Source of the DNA: JAWXTP01 sp044433415
GTDB lineage: Bacteria > Bacteroidota > Bacteroidia > Bacteroidales > Rikenellaceae
Length of the DNA: 10,969 nt
Direction: 5' to 3'
Assembly: GCA_044433415.1 (NCBI GenBank)
Contig: JAWXTP010000097.1
Span: forward strand, 1 to 10,969
Shown: piece by piece, positions 5,849-10,969 of the stretch
How positions within the stretch are numbered: position 1 is the stretch's first letter
How the letters are laid out: every line of letters begins with the position of its first letter
Made by a program: the position numbers and the translations under genes
The notes under the pieces: generated by a model
What the model saw: the letters and a program-made list of their open reading frames with translations, nothing else
What the model was told of the DNA's origin: nothing
The model's database searches: none

Positions 5849-5965
5849 TATTAGAGTCCGATAAAACAAAATAAGACACACTTCACCCTAGTCATAGTTA
5901 TTTACAACCGTGACTAGGGTGAAGTGTGTCTTATTTTGTTTTATCGGACTCTAATATATTTTTTT
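5849..5965 (+). terminator. Very long fold-back terminator after hldE (two perfect 46-bp arms)
   Basis: Arms 5849-5894 and 5911-5956 are exact reverse complements over 46 bp. They enclose a 16-base spacer (5895-5910) and are followed by seven T's at 5959-5965. The T tract and the location just after a stop codon argue for intrinsic termination of the heptose unit. The stem is several times longer than a normal terminator, however, and its transcript would be a good RNase III substrate. A small non-autonomous palindromic element that landed at the gene end and serves as terminator is an alternative. The bases TAT flank both ends, which is too short to count as a target duplication. Confidence 0.82.
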
Positions 5966-5994
5966 AGCTATTTGTGAATGAAACAGCTTTATTA

Positions 5995-6026
5995 TTTTCA
6001 TTTGTAAAATAAAATTTGTATATTTG
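5995..6026 (+). promoter_or_regulatory. Promoter for the RND efflux operon
   Basis: TATATTTG at 6019-6026 is a full match to the Bacteroidetes -7 element. Upstream, at 20 bp, the -33 region reads TTTT (5995-5998), one base from the TTTG consensus. Transcription would start near 6033 and give a leader of roughly 117 nt before the adaptor gene. The promoter lies just behind the long terminator of the heptose unit, which fits an independent operon. Confidence 0.6.
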
Positions 6027-6060
6027 GCAGACCTTTTTTAGAAATGTCTTAAGTGAACTC

Positions 6061-6116
6061 CTATAAACAGGGTTTTAGCGCTTTAAAAACCAAAATCGAA
6101 TAAAATCAGTTTATAG
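6061..6116 (+). promoter_or_regulatory. Nested inverted repeats in the efflux-operon leader
   Basis: CTATAAAC (6061-6068) pairs with GTTTATAG (6109-6116). Inside lies a second inverted pair, GGTTTT (6071-6076) with AAAACC (6086-6091), around the 6-bp palindrome AGCGCT (6077-6082). All lie between the predicted transcription start and the adaptor gene. This could be an mRNA leader fold, or operator half-sites for a regulator encoded elsewhere. Short AT-rich pairs also occur by chance, so confidence is low. The rest of the gap from 5966 to 6149 shows only AT-rich DNA with the promoter above. Confidence 0.3.
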
Positions 6117-6149
6117 TCCCCCCTTAAATAATAAAACCAATAGATAATA

Positions 6150-7274
6150 ATGATGAAAAAAAACGATGTTTTAAGTGGCATGTTATTTATGTTTCTTTTT
6201 CAGTTATGTGTGTCATGTAACGAAGTGGAAACAGGGCAAGCAACGGCTGCCAAAAGTTGCAAAGCAATAACTGTTTCGTTAGGTGACAATAGTGTTGTAA
6301 AAAGCTATAGCGCCTCAATTAGAGGAACACAATACGTTGACGTTCGACCACAGGTTACAGGTGTCATAACCAAGATCCTTATTAATGAAGGTGCTGATGT
6401 GAAGAAGGGACAAACCCTATTTATCATCGACCAGGTGCCATACCAAGCTGCTTATAATGTGGCTGCGGCTAATGTAAAAAGTGCAGAGTCTAATGTCGCA
6501 ACAGCAAAGTTGAATGCCGATAGTGGTAAGGAGCTTTTAGATGCGGATGTGATTTCACAAGTGGAGTATAACGTAATTGTAAACACGCTGCTATCTGCTG
6601 AGGCGGCGTTGGTGTTAGCTAAGGCTGAGTTGACCAATGCTGAGAATAACCTTTCTTATACAGTTGTTAAAAGCCCTGTTGATGGAGTGGCAGGTATGAT
6701 TAACTATCGTGTGGGTGCTTATGTAAGTGCTAGTACGATAACAATGGATCCATTGGTGAACGTAACAAACAATGAGCAAATGCACGTTTATTTTTCACTT
6801 TCAGAGTCGCAAATATTGTCTCTTACGCGTGAGGCTGGTTCGACTGCTAAGTTGATGGAGCGCATGTCACACATAGAGTTAAAGTTGAACGATGGTTCTG
6901 TCTACAATCATATTGGTAGTGTAGATGCGATAAGTGGAACGATAGATCAAACAACAGGAACAGTGAACTTACGCGCTACCTTTGACAACCCAGACCAAAT
7001 TCTTCGTGATGGTGGTAGTGGACGAGTGTTGATGACTAATGCATTCAATGATGTGATTATTATCCCTATGGTTGCGACCTTTGAGGTGCAGGATTATATC
7101 TTTGTTTATAAAATCGTTGATGGCAAGACTGTTTCGACTGTAATTAAAGTCAACCCTATCAATAATGGTACTGATTATGTTGTAGAGTCGGGACTTAGTG
7201 TGGGAGATGTTATCGTTGCTGAGGGCGCTGGTCTATTGAGAGAAGGTGATGAAGTTGTTGTGAGTAATAAATAA
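6150..7274 (+). CDS. RND efflux periplasmic adaptor (membrane fusion protein), lipoprotein
   Basis: This 374-residue protein has an N-terminal lipoprotein signal: positively charged MMKKN, a hydrophobic stretch, then the lipobox-like CVSC with C23 as the acylation site. The AcrA/MexA architecture follows. The first half of the lipoyl domain contains VDVRPQVTGVITKI (63-76) and DVKKGQTLFIID (83-94). An alpha-helical hairpin rich in Ala and Asn spans about 97-168. The second lipoyl half has VVKSPVDGVAGM (172-183), and the beta-barrel and membrane-proximal domains follow, with IDQTTGTVNLRATFDNP (265-281). It bridges the inner-membrane pump and the outer-membrane channel across the periplasm. M1 and M2 are both possible starts. 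The leader is AT-rich without a clear Shine-Dalgarno site. A 17-base gap leads to the pump gene, so they form an operon. Substrate cannot be inferred. Confidence 0.94.
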   Translation: MMKKNDVLSGMLFMFLFQLCVSCNEVETGQATAAKSCKAITVSLGDNSVVKSYSASIRGTQYVDVRPQVTGVITKILINEGADVKKGQTLFIIDQVPYQAAYNVAAANVKSAESNVATAKLNADSGKELLDADVISQVEYNVIVNTLLSAEAALVLAKAELTNAENNLSYTVVKSPVDGVAGMINYRVGAYVSASTITMDPLVNVTNNEQMHVYFSLSESQILSLTREAGSTAKLMERMSHIELKLNDGSVYNHIGSVDAISGTIDQTTGTVNLRATFDNPDQILRDGGSGRVLMTNAFNDVIIIPMVATFEVQDYIFVYKIVDGKTVSTVIKVNPINNGTDYVVESGLSVGDVIVAEGAGLLREGDEVVVSNK

Positions 7275-7291
7275 TTTAGAGGATTAGAGAT

Positions 7292-10200
7292 ATGAATATT
7301 AAGAGATTTATAGATAGACCAATCCTCGCAGGAGTTATATCAGTTCTTATACTTTTCGTTGGAGCTATTGGTCTTTTTTTGTTACCAGTAGAGCAGTTTC
7401 CAGAAATTGCACCCCCTACTATTAGTGTAAGTGCTTCTTATGCAGGAGCGAGTGCTGAGACTGCATTGCGAAGTGTTGCAGTGCCTTTGGAGGAGGCTAT
7501 AAATGGTGTGGAGGATATGTTGTATATGACATCTACCACTACAAGTATTGGCTCGGTGAGTATCAGTATTTACTTCCGTCAAGGCACAGACCCTGATATG
7601 GCACTTATCAATGTACAGAACCTTGCTAGTACAGCAGAACGGTTGTTGCCCGCCGAGGTGGTTGCATCAGGTGTGACAGTGAAAAAGAGTCAGTCGAGTA
7701 ACGTGAAAATTTTGGCTATCCACTGCCCTGATAACCGTTATGATGATATCTTTATATCGAATTATGCAAAGATTAATATTGAACCACGCCTTGCTCGTGT
7801 TAAGGGTGTAGGTGATGTTGGTGTTCGTGGACCAGAGTATTCGCTTCGTGTGTGGCTTGACCCCTTAAAGATGGCACAGTATAACTTGATGCCTTCTGAT
7901 ATAGACGCGGTTCTAGATAATCAGAATGTGGAGTATTCTACAGGTACGTTGGGTATACAGTCAGATAATGCGTTCCAGTATGACCTATTGTATAAAGGCC
8001 GTCTGGATGACAATGTAGATTTTGAGAATCTTATTATCAAGTCTCTACCCAATGGTAGTGTTCTCTACCTTAAAGATGTTGCAGAGATTGAGCTAAATGC
8101 GCGTGACTTTATTATCTATGGAGGCGTTGATGGACACTTGGGACGTACGATAATGATTTCACAGATATCAGGTTCAAACGCCAATGATGTAGTTGATGGT
8201 CTTGATGCTGAGTTGGAAGGTATTCGCGCTAGCCTACCCGCAGGACTTGTCGTTGAAGATCTTTTTGATGTAAAGGACTTCCTTGATGCTTCGATTAAAA
8301 ATGTTGTTTGGACACTTATTCAGGCGATTCTATTGGTGATATTGGTGGTATATATCTTTTTGCAGAACTTCCGTTCGACAATTATTCCTTCAATTTCTAT
8401 CGTTGTCGCTTTGGTTGGTACGTTTACTTTTCTGTATATCTTTGGGTTTAGTATCAACTTGCTGACTCTATTTGCGTTAGTGCTGGTTATAGGTACTGTA
8501 GTGGATGATGCAATTGTGGTGGTGGAAGCGGTTCAGAGCAAATTTGATATTGGTTATAGATCACCATACTTGGCTACAATTGATGCGATGGGTGAGATTA
8601 CTTCTGCCCTTGTCACTACAACGGTGGTATTTATGGCGGTGTTTATCCCTGTTTGCTTTATTGATGGTACGATGGGAACATTCTATACTCAGTTTGGTAT
8701 TACGATGGCAGTAGCGGTAGCGCTCTCGACGCTTAATGCCCTGACGTTGAGTCCAGCGTTGTGTGCCTTAATTATGCAGCCTCACCAGGAGTTGAGCGAA
8801 GGTAAGAAGGCAAGTTTCTCTACACGATTCCATGTAGCCTTTGAGACAGCCTTTAATCGTATTGTAAATAATTATCGTGATAGAGTATTCTTCTTCTTGA
8901 AACATAAGAACTTCTCGTTTGTATTGGTGCTTTTAGCATGTGGTGCACTATACTACCTTGTCAACAATACAAGAACAGCATTTGTTCCGAACGAGGATAT
9001 GGGTACAATATATGTCAACATACAGTCACCTGCAGGATATAGCTATAGTGAGACAGCGAAGATTGCGGATGAAGTAGAAAAACGCATTAAAGATATAGAG
9101 GAAATGCGAATTTACTCTTCAGTTGTCGGAGTTAGTATGTTGGGTGGTACGGGAGCTACTAATGCCATGTTCATTGTTAAATTAAAGGATTGGGAATTTA
9201 GGCCTAGAAAAGACCAGAGTATAGATGTTGTGGTAAAAGATATATATGAGAGAACAGCTGATATATCTGGCGCATCGATAATGGTTATCACGCCACCTAT
9301 GATTTCTGGATTTGGTATGAATAGCGGATTCTCGCTTTATGTGCAGGATCAAAAGGGAGGCTCGATTGAAGATCTGACGATTTACACCAAGAACTTTATC
9401 GCGGCGTTGGAGTCACGAGACGAAGTATCACGTGCTCAGACTACCTTTGATATTAATTATCCCCAATATCTTATTGATGTCGATGCTGCATTGTGTGAGC
9501 GAAATGGTGTCTCTCCATCGGATGTATTGAAGACTATCTCAGTATATGTGGGAGGTTCTTATGCATCGAATATGAATAAGTTCGCGAAGCTCTATCGTGT
9601 GATGGTGCAAGCCTCACCAGAATATAGACTTGATATTGAGTCGTTAAATAATATGTATGTACGCAATGATGATGGAGAGATGTCACCTGTGAGCCATTAT
9701 GTTAGTGTTGAGAGAATCTATGGATCGCAAAGTTTGACACGTTTCAACCTATTCCCATCTATCGCGGTGAACGGAACACCTGCGGATGGTTATAGCTCGG
9801 GAGAGGCAATACAGGCTATTCGTGAGGTTGCAAAGGAAACACTACCTATTGGTTATGGATATGCATTCAGTGGAATGTCATTAGAGGAGGCAGCATCGTC
9901 GGGTAACACAACAATGTTGATATTTGCTATATGTATCGTCTTTGTATATCTTATTTTGTGTGCACTTTACGAAAGCATCTTTATTCCTTTTGCGGTTATC
10001 CTCTCTGTGCCATTTGGCTTGATGGGAAGTTACCTTTTTGCTTCAGTGTTCGGATTATCGAGTGATATATATCTTCAAACAGGACTTATTATGTTGATTG
10101 GACTTTTAGCTAAAACGGCGATTCTGCTTACAGAGTATGCTTCGGAGCGTAGACGAACAGGAATGTCAATTACTCAGTCAGCGATTATGGCAGCCAAGGT

Positions 10201-10444
10201 ACGTCTGCGACCTATATTAATGACCTCTATGACTCTAATCTTTGGTATGATTCCATTGGTCTTTGCCACGGGAGTTGGAGCTAATAGTAACATTTCGTTA
10301 GGAGTGGGTGTCGTTGGTGGTATGTTGATAGGAACAATCGCTTTGATATTTATCGTTCCTGCCTTGTTTGTTATCTTCCAAGGTCTAGAGGAGTGTTTTA
10401 TGCCAAAGAGAGTGCTACCAAGTCTGGATGAGAAAAGATTTTAA
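7292..10444 (+). CDS. RND multidrug efflux transporter, HAE1 (AcrB/MexB) family, inner membrane
   Basis: This is a 1050-residue protein of full AcrB length (E. coli AcrB has 1049). It starts with the typical cytoplasmic lead-in MNIKRFIDRPILA and the first membrane helix, followed by the FLLPVEQFPEIAPP segment. Two large periplasmic porter/docking loops lie at about 35-335 and 560-870, each followed by a bundle of membrane helices. The proton-relay residues are intact: D405 and D406 in GTVVDDAIVVVEA (TM4), K941 in GLLAKTAILLTEYA (TM10), and R971 and T978 in RLRPILMTS (TM11). The pump uses the proton gradient to export hydrophobic or amphiphilic compounds through the adaptor and outer-membrane channel. 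AGAGGA, 8 bases before the ATG, is a reasonable ribosome binding site. The next gene begins 21 bases after the stop. Drug, bile-salt or other substrates cannot be read from sequence alone. Confidence 0.97.
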   Translation: MNIKRFIDRPILAGVISVLILFVGAIGLFLLPVEQFPEIAPPTISVSASYAGASAETALRSVAVPLEEAINGVEDMLYMTSTTTSIGSVSISIYFRQGTDPDMALINVQNLASTAERLLPAEVVASGVTVKKSQSSNVKILAIHCPDNRYDDIFISNYAKINIEPRLARVKGVGDVGVRGPEYSLRVWLDPLKMAQYNLMPSDIDAVLDNQNVEYSTGTLGIQSDNAFQYDLLYKGRLDDNVDFENLIIKSLPNGSVLYLKDVAEIELNARDFIIYGGVDGHLGRTIMISQISGSNANDVVDGLDAELEGIRASLPAGLVVEDLFDVKDFLDASIKNVVWTLIQAILLVILVVYIFLQNFRSTIIPSISIVVALVGTFTFLYIFGFSINLLTLFALVLVIGTVVDDAIVVVEAVQSKFDIGYRSPYLATIDAMGEITSALVTTTVVFMAVFIPVCFIDGTMGTFYTQFGITMAVAVALSTLNALTLSPALCALIMQPHQELSEGKKASFSTRFHVAFETAFNRIVNNYRDRVFFFLKHKNFSFVLVLLACGALYYLVNNTRTAFVPNEDMGTIYVNIQSPAGYSYSETAKIADEVEKRIKDIEEMRIYSSVVGVSMLGGTGATNAMFIVKLKDWEFRPRKDQSIDVVVKDIYERTADISGASIMVITPPMISGFGMNSGFSLYVQDQKGGSIEDLTIYTKNFIAALESRDEVSRAQTTFDINYPQYLIDVDAALCERNGVSPSDVLKTISVYVGGSYASNMNKFAKLYRVMVQASPEYRLDIESLNNMYVRNDDGEMSPVSHYVSVERIYGSQSLTRFNLFPSIAVNGTPADGYSSGEAIQAIREVAKETLPIGYGYAFSGMSLEEAASSGNTTMLIFAICIVFVYLILCALYESIFIPFAVILSVPFGLMGSYLFASVFGLSSDIYLQTGLIMLIGLLAKTAILLTEYASERRRTGMSITQSAIMAAKVRLRPILMTSMTLIFGMIPLVFATGVGANSNISLGVGVVGGMLIGTIALIFIVPALFVIFQGLEECFMPKRVLPSLDEKRF

Positions 10445-10465
10445 TTACTAAAAATTTAAAGTGTA

Positions 10466-10969
10466 ATGAATATCAAGATAAATATGCTTTGTGCAGCCCT
10501 TTTGTGTGGTGTAGTGAGCAGTTGCGGACTTTATACAAAGTATCAGCGCGAAGATCAGAGCAAAATCACTGATTTGTTGTATGACTATATTGAGGCTAGT
10601 GCCGACACAACTAATATCGCATCACTGTCGTGGCGCGAACTTTTTACCGATTCTGCACTTCAATCACTTATTGAATTGGGATTGGAAAATAATACAGACC
10701 TCAATGTGGCACGTCTTAATGTTGAGCAGGCGGAGATTGCACTCAAAACCTCACGCCTAGCATTTTTGCCATCGTTGGGAATTTCAGGTAATGGTACTAT
10801 CACCTCTTTTGATGGTTCGACTAGCAAGAGCTATAATATATCAGCCTCTGCAGGTTGGGAGATCGATATTTTTGGTAAGCTACGCAATGCTAAGGAGCAG
10901 AGTAGAGCGGCTTTAGAGGGTAGTGAGGCATATCGTCAAGCAGTCCAGACTGAGTTGATAGCGCCCATC
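10466..10969 (+). CDS. RND efflux outer-membrane channel, TolC/OprM (NodT) family lipoprotein, 5' part
   Basis: An ATG at 10466 opens a frame of 168 codons that is still open at the end of the window. The N-terminus MNIKINMLCAALLCGVVSSC is a lipoprotein signal with lipobox VSSC and acylation at C20. The mature part contains segments typical of outer-membrane efflux proteins: WRELFTDSALQSLIELGLENNTDL, then helical ARLNVEQAEIALKTSRLAFLPSLG, and the beta-strand motif GWEIDIFGKLRN (about 130-141). The protein would form the trimeric outer-membrane duct docking on the adaptor and pump encoded upstream. The family is usually about 450-480 residues, so roughly two thirds are missing. The last three codons (GCG CCC ATC, Ala-Pro-Ile) do not look like the expected continuation of the helix, so the final bases may be less reliable. 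Confidence 0.92.
   Translation, partial: MNIKINMLCAALLCGVVSSCGLYTKYQREDQSKITDLLYDYIEASADTTNIASLSWRELFTDSALQSLIELGLENNTDLNVARLNVEQAEIALKTSRLAFLPSLGISGNGTITSFDGSTSKSYNISASAGWEIDIFGKLRNAKEQSRAALEGSEAYRQAVQTELIAPI

Noticed and set aside
5849..5956. Invertible promoter switch of the kind used for capsule and surface genes in Bacteroides
   Set aside because: The spacer between the arms is only 16 bases and holds no promoter, there is no adjacent recombinase, and a T tract follows. The fold-back fits a terminator or palindromic element better.
5842..6149. A small unannotated gene or a tRNA in the 308-base gap
   Set aside because: The gap is taken up by the long fold-back, an AT-rich promoter region and a short leader. 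There is no cloverleaf, no T-loop GGTTCGA-type motif and no credible small reading frame.
8505..8714. Forward frame of 69 codons inside the RND pump gene
   Set aside because: It is an alternative frame within TM4-TM6 coding sequence. The Leu/Trp-rich product is what a shifted reading of hydrophobic helices gives.

Overview
This window looks like chromosomal DNA of a low-GC member of the Bacteroidetes, probably Bacteroidales. The reasons are the Bacteroidetes-type promoters (TTTG, about 20 bp, TAnnTTTG), AT-rich translation starts with few Shine-Dalgarno sites, and lipoprotein signals on both the periplasmic adaptor and the outer-membrane channel of an efflux pump. I cannot name a genus. All genes are on the + strand. 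I see no tRNA, rRNA, CRISPR array, insertion sequence or phage gene.

Region 1 (1-2182) is part of the S10/spc ribosomal protein cluster in its standard order: the 3' end of rplP, then rpmC, rpsQ, rplN, rplX, rplE and rpsN. In most bacteria rpsH, rplF, rplR, rpsE and others follow rpsN directly. Here the run stops at rpsN and is followed by three consecutive hairpins: a small stem, a perfect 34-bp palindrome, and an intrinsic terminator with nine T's. Either the spc operon is split in this genome or this is a wrong assembly join.

Region 2 (2198-5965) is a self-contained heptose unit. It has a near-consensus promoter, a glycosyltransferase family 9 (heptosyltransferase-like) gene, a gene fusing phosphoheptose isomerase (GmhA) to heptose-bisphosphate phosphatase (GmhB), and the bifunctional kinase/adenylyltransferase hldE. 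Together these could convert sedoheptulose 7-phosphate to ADP-D-glycero-beta-D-manno-heptose and transfer the heptose to an acceptor such as the lipopolysaccharide core. The epimerase HldD is not in the window. The unit ends in an unusually long terminator-like fold-back with two perfect 46-bp arms and a T tract.

Region 3 (5966-10969) is a tripartite RND efflux operon: lipoprotein membrane-fusion adaptor, 1050-residue HAE1/AcrB-type inner-membrane pump, and the first 168 codons of a TolC/OprM-type outer-membrane lipoprotein that runs off the window. A promoter and a structured leader of about 115 nt precede it. No regulator gene is adjacent within the window, and hand counts on a few lines suggest a somewhat higher GC content than in the heptose unit.

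The families are all familiar. The least expected points are the break in the spc operon, the two long perfect palindromes at transcription-unit ends, and the GmhA-GmhB fusion. I found no convincing evidence of an entirely new system.
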